In this document: piece by piece, positions 8,116-18,277 of the stretch | How the letters are laid out: each line of letters opens with the position of its first letter | Numbering within the stretch: the first letter of the stretch is position 1 | Source: Sphingomonas koreensis | GTDB lineage: Bacteria > Pseudomonadota > Alphaproteobacteria > Sphingomonadales > Sphingomonadaceae | Assembly (NCBI RefSeq): GCF_002797435.1 | Contig: NZ_PGEN01000001.1 | Span: forward strand, 3,036,501-3,100,500 | Direction of reading: 5' to 3' | DNA: 64,000 bases | Notes under the pieces: generated by a model | What the model was told of the DNA's origin: nothing | Seen by the model: the letters and a program-made list of their open reading frames with translations, nothing else | Databases searched by the model: none | Made by a program: the position numbers and the translations under genes

Positions 8116-9150
8116 ATGACTCCGATACGGGCAGGAACATTGGGCTTTGCGCTACTCATGGCCGGTTGCGGTGGCGGTGAAGCGCCGCCGGCGGCCGACA
8201 ATGCCGGCGTGGCGTCCGGGAACGATGTGGCGGGCTCGGCTGTCGCCACCAACCCGGAGCCGTCGGCCGGTGATCAGGCGGGCCTCATCGTCCCGGCGAG
8301 CTGGATGCCGGCCGACTGGGATCGCGACGTCTATGCCGGGTCGGGCGAGCAGCTCGATGACCAGGCCATCCGTCGGGCACGGCAGGGAATGCTCAACACG
8401 GTTCCCTTCACGTTATGGGCTGTCGCGAACGATAGCCGTGTCACCGAAGCCTTCGAGCCGATCTGGGTTTGGTACGCGGCGATACGCTCATGCGCGCGGG
8501 GTATCGAACTGAGCGAGGATCTGGCCGGCGAGTTCGGCAATCGCGATCGTGGCAAGATGGGCCTGACGCGCGCGCGCGACGAACTCAAGCGCTGGGCCGC
8601 AACTCAGCCCCGCGACATGACACTCCATTTCTCCGCGACGCTTGGGGAGTGGAATGCCGAGCGTGGCACGTTTCAGCTCGGATCGCTTAGCAAGGCGACG
8701 ACCTTGAAGCCGGGCGATGTCGAGAGCATCGATCCCTATTTCGACGGCGCGAATGTAGAACTATGGAGTGACCGCAGCGGGCAGGCGATCAACCATTTCC
8801 AGGCCTCGCTGGTTGCGCCGCAATGCGCCTCCGCGGACCGCACGAAAGTCTACAAGTTCCAGCGCCAGTCGCAATGGTGGGTGGTCTTCGGCGACGTCGA
8901 TCGCGGCATGGGCGGGCTGCCGGACTACAAGTCGCGTGCGATGCTGCCGGCGATCGCGATGACGCGTGAGCGCGCCGCCGATTTTGCCCAGCGCAACCGC
9001 GAGCGTAAGGTGATCGTGGCGGTGACCTTCGCTCCGGCGGGCTCCAGTTTCGTGAAGGGCATCGACCAGTCCGCGATCCGGGCAGCATTCCGCAAGGTGA
9101 CGATCACAGACGCGACAGACAATTCGGTGCTGGTCGCAAAGGAGTATTAA
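8116..9150 (+). CDS. predicted lipoprotein, hypothetical
   Basis: A 344-residue protein with a short leader ending in the lipobox LMAGC (Cys about residue 18), followed by a flexible Ala/Gly/Pro-rich linker and a globular domain of about 280 residues with no recognised family. The ribosome site GGGAGGGG lies just before the ATG. It closes the four-gene group that begins at 6289. It is probably an envelope-associated protein; nothing in the sequence gives a reaction. Confidence 0.65.
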   Translation: MTPIRAGTLGFALLMAGCGGGEAPPAADNAGVASGNDVAGSAVATNPEPSAGDQAGLIVPASWMPADWDRDVYAGSGEQLDDQAIRRARQGMLNTVPFTLWAVANDSRVTEAFEPIWVWYAAIRSCARGIELSEDLAGEFGNRDRGKMGLTRARDELKRWAATQPRDMTLHFSATLGEWNAERGTFQLGSLSKATTLKPGDVESIDPYFDGANVELWSDRSGQAINHFQASLVAPQCASADRTKVYKFQRQSQWWVVFGDVDRGMGGLPDYKSRAMLPAIAMTRERAADFAQRNRERKVIVAVTFAPAGSSFVKGIDQSAIRAAFRKVTITDATDNSVLVAKEY

Positions 9151-9333
9151 AGCGGAGCCTCTGTCAATCGCGGCGAAAGCGGCCGCCCGGCCCGGCACCG
9201 GGACATCGCCTGGAGCGGGGAATTGCGGCAGCCCCGCTCGATTGCTTGCCTCTGAAGGAACCTTTGCGGGATAGAGATGCTCTAGAGGATCGCAGCGCCG
9301 CAATCACGAGGGCGCCTGCGGGTTGGAGCGTGC

Positions 9334-12300
9334 GTGGGGCCTAGCGAAGAAAAGGCGAGCGTCGGAAACGAGCGTGCACCTGCTTCGGGCGCAGCATGGC
9401 GTTGGCGTCGTGCGATCGTCGGCCTGCTGGTGCTCACGGCCGTGGTCGCCGGGGCCGCCTGGCTGCAGCGGCGCACGATCGCGCGCAGCTTCGTCGATAG
9501 CGAACTGGCCAGACGCGGCGTTCCCGCCCGGTACGAGATCGAGCAGCTTTCGCCCTGGCGGCAACGGCTGGTCAATGTATCGATCGGCGATCCTCGCGAT
9601 CCGGATCTCGTCGCGGACTGGATCGAGCTTCGCACCTCGCTCACTCCCTGGCGCGCCGAGGTGCTGGTCGCGAAGGCGGGCCAGGTGCAGGCGAAGGGGC
9701 GCATCGTGAAAGGTGTGCTCTCGCTGGGGTCGCTGGACCGGCTCTTGCCGCCACCGTCCGGCAAGCCGTTCGCACTGCCGCGCCTGATCGTCGATGTCGC
9801 CGACGCCCGGTTCCGGCTTGATACCGGCGATGGCCGGGTCATGCTCGGCCTGAGCGGGAGGGGGATGCTGACCGACGGGTTCGCCGGCACGCTGCGTGCC
9901 CGCTCGGCCCGACTTGGTATCGCTGGCTGCACGCTGGACGATGTCGCCGCGACGATGCGGGTCCGCATCAAGGATGGCGCGCCGGGCTTTGACGGGCCGG
10001 CCCGGGCGGTTCGGATCGCCTGCGCAGATATACGTGCCGCACAGGCACGGTTCGACATCAAGGCTGCGCTCGATGCCTCGCTGGCGCGCTGGAGGGGCAG
10101 TGCCGGCCTTGGTGTGTCGGCGATGGCATCGCCCCGGGGCCGGTTGAGCCGGCTGAGGGGCCATATCGGCTTCGATGGCGACCGCAGCCGTACGGCCGGC
10201 GCGGTCACGCTTCGCTCCGGCACAGTCTCGTCGCCGGAAATCAGTGCCGGCTCGACGGCGATATCCGGCCACTATTCGATCGGCGAAACCACCGCTTTCG
10301 AGGGCGAGGCCGCTGTTCAGCGCGCGGCGTTGCCCGCTTCTCTGATCGGCCGGGTCGCGGGCTATGCCGACACCGCCCAGGGCACGCCGGCGGCACCCCT
10401 GATCCGGCAGCTCGCGCTTGCCTTGCGGGATGCCGGTCGCGGCTTCGGCGGTACCGCGACCGTCGAACTGGCCATGCGCGGCGACAGGAGCGCGCTTCGC
10501 GTGCGGCGGTTCGATCTTGCCGCGCATTCCGGCGCACGTCTGCGTTTCGATCGGGGTACGGGGTTGGGACTGGACCTGCGCGACGGCGGGGTCGATCTTG
10601 CCGGACAGCTTTCGCTCGGCGGCGGCGGTCTCCCGGAAGCGGTGCTGAAGCTCATACGGCGGCCGGGAAGCGATGAGCTTCGCGGCACCGGTACCGTCCG
10701 CCCCTATCGGGCGGGCCCCGCCCAGCTCGCACTCTCCGACCTTGATTTCAGGTGGCGGGGCAAAGCGGGTGAAGTTCGGACGACGATGACCCTGTCGGGC
10801 CCGCTCGGCGACGGGCGCGTGGACGGGCTATCGATGCCGCTGCTGTTGCGCTGGAACGCGCAGATGGTCGAAGTGAACCCGGCATGCGCCGCGATCGGCT
10901 TTGCGCGCATCGCTGCTGCGGGCATGGCGCTGGCGGGGGACAGCCTCTCACTCTGTCCTGTCGGCGCGGCGATGATCCGGTGGAGTCCACAGGGGCTCGC
11001 TGGCGGTATTCGCACCCTGAAGCCTGAGCTCAAGGGCAGGGTCGGGGACAGCCCTCTCACCCTCGCGGCGGATGCGGCGCAGATCGACCTCGCCGCCAGC
11101 CGCTTTGCGATCGCCAATGCTGCGGTGCGCCTGGGCGCCGATCAGGCGACGCGCCTGGACATCGGTCAGCTCGCCGGCGATTTCCGCGCGGGGCCGGGCG
11201 GCGACTTCGAAGCGCTCAACGGCCGCATCGGCGCCGTGCCGCTGGCGCTATCGAACGGCAAGGGGAACTGGCGGATCGAGAAGGGCGATCTCTCGCTTCG
11301 CGGCGCCTTCACGCTTTCCGACACCGAGCCCCAGCCCCGCTTCGAACCGTTGCAGGCTCCCGACGCGACCCTGCGGCTGAACGACGGCAAGATCACCGCA
11401 CAGGCCGGGCTTGTCAGCCCCAAGCGCCAGTTGACGGTGGGAAGCGTGACGCTGGCGCATGATCTGACGCTGGGGGCAGGGCATGCGCTGCTCGATATCC
11501 CCGGCATTCGTTTCCAGACCGAAGGGCTGCAACCCAATGAGCTGACCGCGCTCACCTATGGCGTGATCGCCGATGTGGACGGGCTGGTTGCTGGCAGTGG
11601 CCGGTTCGACTGGTCGGGCGAGACGGTGACAAGCACGGGCCGCTTCACCGCGACCGAGATCAGTCTGGCAGCGGTCTTCGGCCAGGTTCAGGGGCTGACG
11701 ACCCGGCTTGAGTTCGCCGATCTCCTCAACATGCGTACTGCGCCCGGGCAGTCGGCCACGATGGCCGAGATCAACCCGGGCGTTCCGGTTCGCGACGGGG
11801 CGCTGCGCTATCGGCTGCTCGATGCCCGCCGTGTGGAGGTGGAAGGGGGACGCTGGCCCTTCGCCGGGGGCGAGCTGATCCTCGATCCCACCATCCTCGA
11901 TTTCGACGAGACGCAGGAACGGCGGATGACCTTCCACGTGAAGGGCGTCGATGCGGCCCTGTTCCTCAAGGAAATGGCGTTCGACAATCTCGATGCCACG
12001 GGCACGTTCGACGGCACGCTCCCGATGATCTTCGACGCGAAGGGCGGCCGGATCGAGAGCGGGGAGCTTCGCGCGCGGTCAGGCGGGCGCATCGCCTATG
12101 TTGGCGAGATATCGCGGCAGGATGTCGGTTTTTGGGGCAATATGGCGTTCCAGGCGCTGAAATCGCTGAACTACCGGAATCTCAGCCTCCGGATGAATGG
12201 ACCACTGGCCGGCGAGATGGTCACCGACGTCAGCTTTTCCGGCGTGAGCCAGGGCGAGGGAACCCAGTCGAATTTCCTGATCCGCAGGCTCGCGAAACTA

Positions 12301-12483
12301 CCCTTCGTGTTCAACGTCCGGATCAGCGCGCCCTTCCGCCAGCTGATGGACTCGGTTCAGTCCTGGTACGATCCCAGCCGGCTGATCGAACGCAACCTGC
12401 CCTCGTTGATCGAGGAACAGAAACGTGCAGAGGAAGCCGCCAAACCCGCCGTTCAGCCTCGCGAAAGCGGCCCCGTCCCATGA
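9334..12483 (+). CDS. ydbH: YdbH family AsmA-like intermembrane phospholipid transport protein
   Basis: A 1049-residue protein with one N-terminal membrane anchor (about residues 26-48) and a very long periplasmic region of repeating beta-strands, the hallmark of AsmA-like bridge proteins. YdbH, TamB and YhdP together carry phospholipids to the outer membrane in E. coli. It starts with GTG behind TTGGAG at seven-base spacing. The next two genes are ynbE and ydbL, the conserved operon order in proteobacteria, which supports the call strongly. The stop codon overlaps an in-frame ATG of the next gene. The length is somewhat greater than in E. coli. Confidence 0.88.
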   Translation: MGPSEEKASVGNERAPASGAAWRWRRAIVGLLVLTAVVAGAAWLQRRTIARSFVDSELARRGVPARYEIEQLSPWRQRLVNVSIGDPRDPDLVADWIELRTSLTPWRAEVLVAKAGQVQAKGRIVKGVLSLGSLDRLLPPPSGKPFALPRLIVDVADARFRLDTGDGRVMLGLSGRGMLTDGFAGTLRARSARLGIAGCTLDDVAATMRVRIKDGAPGFDGPARAVRIACADIRAAQARFDIKAALDASLARWRGSAGLGVSAMASPRGRLSRLRGHIGFDGDRSRTAGAVTLRSGTVSSPEISAGSTAISGHYSIGETTAFEGEAAVQRAALPASLIGRVAGYADTAQGTPAAPLIRQLALALRDAGRGFGGTATVELAMRGDRSALRVRRFDLAAHSGARLRFDRGTGLGLDLRDGGVDLAGQLSLGGGGLPEAVLKLIRRPGSDELRGTGTVRPYRAGPAQLALSDLDFRWRGKAGEVRTTMTLSGPLGDGRVDGLSMPLLLRWNAQMVEVNPACAAIGFARIAAAGMALAGDSLSLCPVGAAMIRWSPQGLAGGIRTLKPELKGRVGDSPLTLAADAAQIDLAASRFAIANAAVRLGADQATRLDIGQLAGDFRAGPGGDFEALNGRIGAVPLALSNGKGNWRIEKGDLSLRGAFTLSDTEPQPRFEPLQAPDATLRLNDGKITAQAGLVSPKRQLTVGSVTLAHDLTLGAGHALLDIPGIRFQTEGLQPNELTALTYGVIADVDGLVAGSGRFDWSGETVTSTGRFTATEISLAAVFGQVQGLTTRLEFADLLNMRTAPGQSATMAEINPGVPVRDGALRYRLLDARRVEVEGGRWPFAGGELILDPTILDFDETQERRMTFHVKGVDAALFLKEMAFDNLDATGTFDGTLPMIFDAKGGRIESGELRARSGGRIAYVGEISRQDVGFWGNMAFQALKSLNYRNLSLRMNGPLAGEMVTDVSFSGVSQGEGTQSNFLIRRLAKLPFVFNVRISAPFRQLMDSVQSWYDPSRLIERNLPSLIEEQKRAEEAAKPAVQPRESGPVP

Positions 12484-12494
12484 AAGGCAAGTAT

Positions 12495-12704
12495 ATGCAG
12501 CTACGAAGCAAGACACAGGCGTTGCCGCGATGGCTTGGATATCTCGGGGTGGCTCCCGCGGTGGTCGCGGGCGGCTGTGTCAACGTGACGGCGCCCGACA
12601 AGCCGATCGTCATCAACCTCAACATTTCGATCACCCAGGAAGTGGTCTATCGTCTCGACAACAAGGCGAAGGCCATCATTCAGGACAATCCGGGAATCTT
12701 CTGA
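12495..12704 (+). CDS. ynbE: YnbE family outer-membrane lipoprotein
   Basis: A 69-residue lipoprotein with leader and lipobox VAGGC, then the short conserved segment INLNISITQEVVYRLD typical of YnbE. In E. coli YnbE stacks onto the C-terminal end of YdbH and anchors the bridge to the outer membrane. ATG at 12495 is chosen because AAAGG lies eight bases upstream; an in-frame ATG at 12480 overlapping the ydbH stop has no clear ribosome site. The gene is shared with ydbH and ydbL in one operon. Confidence 0.88.
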   Translation: MQLRSKTQALPRWLGYLGVAPAVVAGGCVNVTAPDKPIVINLNISITQEVVYRLDNKAKAIIQDNPGIF

Positions 12705-13081
12705 TGCGCAACCTGCTTTCCACCTTCGGCTTCGCGGCGGCGCTGACCGCCACGCTGGTCGTTCCCGCCTCCGCTCAGCGCGATCCCGCCTATCAGGCGG
12801 CGCGCCAGGCCGGGCTCGTCGGCGAGCAGCCCGACGGCTATCTCGGCATCGTCGGCGTCGCGACGCCCGAGCTTCAGGCGATCGTGAACAACATCAACAT
12901 CCAGCGGAAGCGCCAGTACACCCAGCAGGCGGCGGCGAGCTCCACGGTCGAGCAGATGGCGTTCGTCACCGGCTGCAACCTCATCGCCCGCACCGCGCCG
13001 GGCGAGAAGTATCGTGCGCCCGACGGCCGCTGGCTGACGCGCGGCAGCGAGCCCCCGGTGAGGGATCCCCGCTGCCTCTGA
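12704..13081 (+). CDS. ydbL: YdbL family (DUF1318) periplasmic protein
   Basis: A 125-residue protein with a cleavable signal peptide ending near VVPASA-Q. The mature part contains the DUF1318 pattern, with GLVGEQPDGYLGIV and NNINIQRKRQYTQQAA, followed by a tail with two cysteines. YdbL modulates the YdbH-YnbE bridge in E. coli. Its ATG shares one base with the ynbE stop (TGATG). It is the last gene of the operon; a 242-bp spacer follows before the TonB receptor, in which I see no gene or clear terminator. Confidence 0.85.
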   Translation: MRNLLSTFGFAAALTATLVVPASAQRDPAYQAARQAGLVGEQPDGYLGIVGVATPELQAIVNNINIQRKRQYTQQAAASSTVEQMAFVTGCNLIARTAPGEKYRAPDGRWLTRGSEPPVRDPRCL

Positions 13082-13323
13082 GCGGGCGCATACGGACCCG
13101 GTACCGGCGGTCGGAATTTCCGGCTGACCGTGGCGCGGGCGCCATGCCCTTTGCGCCAGTCTCGCAACAAGTGGCCGCCAGTTCGACTGACTCGTGATGG
13201 TCCGTTCCACGCAGCGCGGCTGGATTGCAAAAAAGTTTCCCGCCGACATTCGTAAAGCCGCCGCGGCGGCGTCTATCCCTCAACGAAAAGAGCTTCTGAC
13301 CGAAGGTCTATCAGGGGGAAGAC

Positions 13324-16029
13324 ATGAAAACTCGGGATCTGCTGTTTCTGACCACGGCCTGCGGCCTCGCCATCGCCGCGGCGCCGTCCCGGGCTCAGTC
13401 CAGCGGTGATGCGGCAGCGCAGGCGGCCGATGCTGCGGAGGACGAGGCGCCCGCGGAACTCGTCATCACCGGATCGCGCATCGATCGCGCCGGCTTCGAC
13501 GCGCCGACGCCGACCACGGTGTTGAGCGGCGACGCGCTGCTGCAGGGCGATCGCCCGAGCATTGCGCAGGTGCTGAACGATCTGCCCCAGTTCCGGGCCT
13601 CTACCTCGCCTGTCACAAACTTCTCGGGCACCGCCTCGGGCTCTTCGCCCGCCGATCTGCGCGGCCTCGGCACGACGCGCACGCTGACCCTGCTCAACGG
13701 CCGCCGCTTCACCGGCGCCGGCGATCTCAACACCGTGCCCCAGGGGTTGATCAGCCGGGTCGAGGTGGTCACCGGCGGCGCATCGGCGGCCTGGGGCTCA
13801 GGCGCCGTGGGCGGCGTGGTCAACATCCTGCTCAACGAGAAGCTGGAGGGGCTGACGATCGGCGCGCAGAGCGGCGTCTCGTCGCGCGAGGACGCGTTCC
13901 GCTACGGCTTCGATGCGAGCTTCGGGACGAAGTTCGCCGATGGCGCGGGCCACTTCATGATCGGCGTTCAGTATATGAACGACGAAGGTGTGCTCGACCG
14001 CGATTCCCGCCCGAATCTCGGCAGCACGACGCTGTTCTCCAAGCCGGGCGGCGGGCGGGTGATCGCGCAGGACGTGAACTACTCCAACGCCAGTGTCGGC
14101 GGCCTGATCACCACCGGCGTGCTGGCCGGGCAGACCTTCGAGCGCGACGGCACACTGCGTCCGTTCCGCTTCGGCAGCCCGAACGATGGCTCCTCGATGG
14201 TCGGCGGCGAGGGTACCAGCTTGCGCGACGAGACCGCGCTGTCGGCGCCCTATCAGCGGCTGAACGGCTATGCCCGCGCCAGCTTCGAACTGGGTGACGC
14301 GAAGCTGTGGGTCGATGGCAGCTACTCGCGGATGTGGGCCGAATATCCCTTCTATGCCGAGAGCAATCGCGGCGGCAGCAGCATCACGGTCTCGCGCGAC
14401 AACCCCTTCCTGCCCAAGGCGGTGCGCGACCGGCTGATCGCGGCGAACCAGACCAGCTTCCGCATGGGCCGCGTGTTCGAGGATTATGGCTATCGCACCT
14501 TCGGCTACACGCGTGAGACGATCGATGCCGCGATCGGCATCGACGGATCGTTCGGCGGCGGGAAGTGGCGGTACAGCGCCTATTACGGCCATGGTCAGCT
14601 GATCGACGATCGCGGCTATCTGAACCAGAAGGTCGATGCGAACTTCACGCGGGCGATCGATGTCGTCGCGCATCCGGTGACCGGCGCGCCGATCTGCCGC
14701 GTGGCACTGACCGACCCTGCCACCGCATGCCGTCCGCTCAACGTCTTCGGTGAGGGCAATGCCGATCCGGCGGCGGTCGCCTATGCCTTTTCGAATACGG
14801 CGCATGTCCGCAACACGACCAAGCTCGATACGGCGGCGATCAGCCTGCGCGGCGATCCCTTCTCGCTCTGGGCGGGGCCGGTGTCGGTCGCGATCGGTGC
14901 GGAGGCGCGCTGGGAATCGATCGAATCCAGCGGCCTCGATCCGATCTCCGCCGCGCGGGGCTTCACGACCTTCAACTTCTCCGAGCTCAATGGCGGCTTC
15001 AACGTCAAGGAGGGCTTTGCCGAAGTCGCGGTGCCGCTGCTCGATCAGGATTTCAGCAAGCTCGAATTCAGCGCCGCGGGCCGGTACAGCCACTATAGCA
15101 ACACCGGCAGCGTCAATTCGTGGAAGCTGGGCTTGACCAACCGCGTATACAGCGAGTTGCTGCTGCGCGTTTCGCGTTCGCGCGACATTCGTTCGGGCAG
15201 TCTCAGCGAATTGTTCACCAACCGTTCGACCACCCGGTCGACCGTCGCCGACGGGGCGAACGGCAGCTACGAGATCATCACCTATGGCGGCGGCAACCAG
15301 GCACTGGACCCCGAGATCGGCGAGACGACCACGGCCGGCGTGACCTGGTCGCCCTCCTCCGTTCCGGGCCTCAGCCTGTCGGTCGACTATTTCGATATCC
15401 GCATCAAGGGCGCCATCTCGACGCTGAGCGGCCAGGACATCATCACGCGCTGCGCCAACGGCAATACCGCATTGTGCGGGCAGATCGTCCGCGGCAGCGA
15501 CAACAAGATCGCGCACATCTTCGCGACGTTCGTGAATCTCGCCGAATACAAGACCCACGGCATCGATTTCGAGGCGTCGTACAATCTGCCGCTCAGCAAG
15601 CTGTCGGCCGCATGGCCGGGCACGCTCAAGTTCCGCGGCCTCGCGACCTATGTCCCCAGCCTCACCACCGACGATGGCGTCAGCAAGATCGAATATGCGG
15701 GTGAGGTCGGCGAAGCGCTTCCGTTCGGCACGCCGAAATGGCGCGCGAGCGGCAGCCTGACCTATCAGGATCAGACGCTGAGCGTCGATGCGCGCCTGCG
15801 CTATGTCGCTGGCGGCATGTGGAATAGCGCGCTGAAGGATCTGGAGAACAACGCGATCAAGGCGCGGACCTATGTCGACCTCGGCGCGCGGGTGACGGTC
15901 GACAAGCTGACGCTGTCGCTCAACGTCAACAACCTGTTCGATGTCGATCCGCCGCTGACGACGACCGGCCAGATCCACTATGACCAGATCGGCCGCTACT
16001 TCTCGACCACGGCGAAGATCCGGTTCTGA
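13324..16029 (+). CDS. TonB-dependent outer membrane receptor
   Basis: A 901-residue protein with signal peptide (about 25 residues), a plug domain beginning with ELVITGSRIDR and containing the LNDLPQFRAS and LLNGRRFTG motifs, and a long beta-barrel ending in the typical aromatic KIRF. It would import a substrate too large or too scarce for porins, using TonB energy. The ribosome site GGGGGA precedes the ATG. Downstream on the same strand lie a serine hydrolase, a sigma factor and a peptidase, which suggests a peptide-like substrate. No FecR-type N-terminal signalling domain is visible, so the sigma factor nearby is unlikely to be controlled directly through this receptor. Confidence 0.9.
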   Translation: MKTRDLLFLTTACGLAIAAAPSRAQSSGDAAAQAADAAEDEAPAELVITGSRIDRAGFDAPTPTTVLSGDALLQGDRPSIAQVLNDLPQFRASTSPVTNFSGTASGSSPADLRGLGTTRTLTLLNGRRFTGAGDLNTVPQGLISRVEVVTGGASAAWGSGAVGGVVNILLNEKLEGLTIGAQSGVSSREDAFRYGFDASFGTKFADGAGHFMIGVQYMNDEGVLDRDSRPNLGSTTLFSKPGGGRVIAQDVNYSNASVGGLITTGVLAGQTFERDGTLRPFRFGSPNDGSSMVGGEGTSLRDETALSAPYQRLNGYARASFELGDAKLWVDGSYSRMWAEYPFYAESNRGGSSITVSRDNPFLPKAVRDRLIAANQTSFRMGRVFEDYGYRTFGYTRETIDAAIGIDGSFGGGKWRYSAYYGHGQLIDDRGYLNQKVDANFTRAIDVVAHPVTGAPICRVALTDPATACRPLNVFGEGNADPAAVAYAFSNTAHVRNTTKLDTAAISLRGDPFSLWAGPVSVAIGAEARWESIESSGLDPISAARGFTTFNFSELNGGFNVKEGFAEVAVPLLDQDFSKLEFSAAGRYSHYSNTGSVNSWKLGLTNRVYSELLLRVSRSRDIRSGSLSELFTNRSTTRSTVADGANGSYEIITYGGGNQALDPEIGETTTAGVTWSPSSVPGLSLSVDYFDIRIKGAISTLSGQDIITRCANGNTALCGQIVRGSDNKIAHIFATFVNLAEYKTHGIDFEASYNLPLSKLSAAWPGTLKFRGLATYVPSLTTDDGVSKIEYAGEVGEALPFGTPKWRASGSLTYQDQTLSVDARLRYVAGGMWNSALKDLENNAIKARTYVDLGARVTVDKLTLSLNVNNLFDVDPPLTTTGQIHYDQIGRYFSTTAKIRF

Positions 16030-16046
16030 CGCGCAGGGGAATTGTC

Positions 16047-17606
16047 ATGAGCTCATCTGGCCCGGCCCTCAAAGGATCGATCCGCGGGGGCGTTGCCCTC
16101 GCGACCGGCGTCGCGGTGCTGGCTGCCATGCCCGCCACCGCCCAGTCCGCGGCGCCGGTCACCGCCGTGCAGGTGGATCCGATCTTCGCGACGTTCAATT
16201 CGGACACCGCACCGGGTTGTGCGGTGGCGGTGGACCGGGCCGGGCAGCGGGTGCTGACCCGCGCCTATGGCATGGCGGACCTCGAGCACGGCATCCGCAA
16301 CTCGGCAGATACGGTGTTCGAGGCGGGGTCGGTGTCGAAACAGTTCACGGCGGCGGCGGCGCTCGCGCTGGTCGATGCGGGCAAGCTCAAGCTCGATACC
16401 GATGTGCGGACGATCATTCCCGAGCTGCCCGATTACGGTCAGGTCATCACCGTCGATCAACTGCTCAACCATACCAGCGGGTTGCGGGACTGGGGCGCGA
16501 TCCTCGGTCTTGCCGGCTGGCCGCGCAGCACGCGCATCAACACCCAGAACGATTTCCTGGCCATCGCCGCCAGGCAGAAGGCGCTCAACTACCGGCCTGG
16601 CGCGGAATCGAGCTACACCAACACAGGCTACAACCTGCTGACCGAGATCGTGCAGCGGGTCAGCGGCAAGTCGCTCGCTGACTATAGCCGAGAGACCTTC
16701 TTCGTGCCGCTCGGCATGGCCCACACCCAATGGCGCGACAATTTCCGGCGCATCGTGCCGGGCCGTGCGCAAGCCTATGACCGCAAGGGCGGCGGCTACG
16801 AACAGGACATGCCGTTCGAGGATGCCTATGGCAATGGCGGCCTGCTGACGACGGTCGGCGATCTCCAGATCTGGAACCAGGCGCTCGACAGCGGCAAGCT
16901 CGGCAAGTTCGTGACGACCAAGCTCTCCGAACGCGGCACGCTGCGCGACGGCCGCAAGATCACCTATGGCCGTGGCCTGTTCAACTATACCTTCAAGGGC
17001 ACCGAGGAGATCGCCCATTCGGGGGCGACCGCCGGCTACCGCGCATGGCTGGGCCGCTATCCGGCGCAGAAATTGTCGGTGGCGCTGCTCTGCAATGCCG
17101 CCAACGCCGATACCGGAATGGGACGCCAGGTGGCGGCGCTGTTCCTGCCGGGTCCGCCCGATCCCGAACGCGTGGCCACGATGCCCGAAGGGCTGTTCGT
17201 CGATCAGGCGTCGGGCGCACCGCTGGACGCCGGGCGTTTCCGCGCGAATGAGAGCCGGATCGTTTCGGACGACCGGATCGAATTGACCGGTCGCGACGGC
17301 AACCTCGCAGTGTATCTCCGCACCGAACCGGTCGTCGCCAACACGGTGAAGTTGGCCGACTATGCCGGAAGCTATGCCAGCGACGAGGTCGGCGCGGCCT
17401 ACCGGATCGAACCCGGCGCCGGGGGCCTGGCCTGGCGCATCCGCGACCGCCCGGATTTTCAGCAGGTGCTGAAACCCGTCTATCGCGATGCCTTTCAGGG
17501 CGACGGGGCCACATTCCGGTTTCAGCGCGATGCGGCCGGCCGGGTGGTCTCGCTCACGGTCAGCATCGAGCGCGCGCGCAACGTCAAATTTTCCCGGGTT
17601 CCGTAA
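16047..17606 (+). CDS. serine hydrolase of the beta-lactamase class C / S12 family, exported
   Basis: A 519-residue protein with a signal peptide ending near TATAQS. The S12 catalytic pattern is present: SVSK (Ser95, Lys98) followed by LLNHTSGLRDW, then the Tyr-x-Asn motif within SYTNTGYN, and HSGATAGYRAW as the third motif. A C-terminal extension of about 120 residues resembles the lipocalin-like domain of this group. Family members are D-aminopeptidases, DD-carboxypeptidases, esterases and beta-lactamases, so the substrate cannot be named. It lies 17 bases after the TonB receptor and is probably in the same operon, which favours a nutrient peptide or ester rather than an antibiotic. Confidence 0.85.
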   Translation: MSSSGPALKGSIRGGVALATGVAVLAAMPATAQSAAPVTAVQVDPIFATFNSDTAPGCAVAVDRAGQRVLTRAYGMADLEHGIRNSADTVFEAGSVSKQFTAAAALALVDAGKLKLDTDVRTIIPELPDYGQVITVDQLLNHTSGLRDWGAILGLAGWPRSTRINTQNDFLAIAARQKALNYRPGAESSYTNTGYNLLTEIVQRVSGKSLADYSRETFFVPLGMAHTQWRDNFRRIVPGRAQAYDRKGGGYEQDMPFEDAYGNGGLLTTVGDLQIWNQALDSGKLGKFVTTKLSERGTLRDGRKITYGRGLFNYTFKGTEEIAHSGATAGYRAWLGRYPAQKLSVALLCNAANADTGMGRQVAALFLPGPPDPERVATMPEGLFVDQASGAPLDAGRFRANESRIVSDDRIELTGRDGNLAVYLRTEPVVANTVKLADYAGSYASDEVGAAYRIEPGAGGLAWRIRDRPDFQQVLKPVYRDAFQGDGATFRFQRDAAGRVVSLTVSIERARNVKFSRVP

Positions 17607-17689
17607 GGGCATCGGCGTTATGCAAATTCCGAATACCCCTTTCGACATCGGCATTGGACGCTCCCGCCGCAACGCGGCAGCATTCGGAT

Positions 17690-18277
17690 ATGGAGTATGC
17701 GCAACAAACTTTCAAAGAACTGGAAGTGCGGTTGCGTCTGTTCGTTGCGGCAAGGGTCAGTAACCGGGGCGATGTCGATGACGTGGTTCAGGAATCATTC
17801 CTGAAGTTTCATTCGGCTTGCCGGGATCAGATGATCGTCAATCCTCTGGGCTATCTGTGCCGCGTCGCGCTGAACGTGATCATCGATCAGGGAAGGCGGC
17901 GCACGCCGCTGACCAATTCCGTTGATATCGATGGCGTGGCCGAAAGCTGCCTCGCCATGGAAGCATCGCAGGAGCAGGGACGCCGTCTCGCCGATCTGGA
18001 GCGTGCCTATCATGCCGCGCTCGCCGAGCTGTCACCGCGCTGCGCCGAGGTGTTCCTGCTCCGCCGCCGCCACGACATGGCGACACCGGACGTCGCCGCA
18101 CGCCTGTCGATCACGACGCGGATGGTGCAGAAGCACATGGTCACCGCGATGGCACATCTGCAGGAGCGGCTTCGCCCGTTCCTGTATGGCGATCACGCCG
18201 AGCCGGTATCCGATGGCGGCGGTTTCAGTTCGCCGGTCAGGCGCCAGATGACATCGAGCTCGCAAGCGCATGCATAG
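17690..18277 (+). CDS. ECF-type sigma factor (sigma-70 family)
   Basis: About 195 residues with sigma region 2 (VDDVVQESFLKFH) near residues 29-45 and region 4 (ALAELSPRCAEVFLLRRRHDMATPDVAARL) near 108-137, with the spacing of extracytoplasmic-function sigma factors of the FecI-like type. I chose the ATG at 17690; a TTG at 17654 is the only longer in-frame option and has no better ribosome site. No anti-sigma gene follows directly. The last about 25 residues are low in complexity and overlap a reading frame on the other strand. It probably controls the receptor/hydrolase group around it. Confidence 0.8.
   Translation: MEYAQQTFKELEVRLRLFVAARVSNRGDVDDVVQESFLKFHSACRDQMIVNPLGYLCRVALNVIIDQGRRRTPLTNSVDIDGVAESCLAMEASQEQGRRLADLERAYHAALAELSPRCAEVFLLRRRHDMATPDVAARLSITTRMVQKHMVTAMAHLQERLRPFLYGDHAEPVSDGGGFSSPVRRQMTSSSQAHA

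Noticed and set aside
13798..15978. 726-codon minus-strand frame
   Set aside because: Antisense to the first TonB receptor, with shadow-type composition and no ribosome site.
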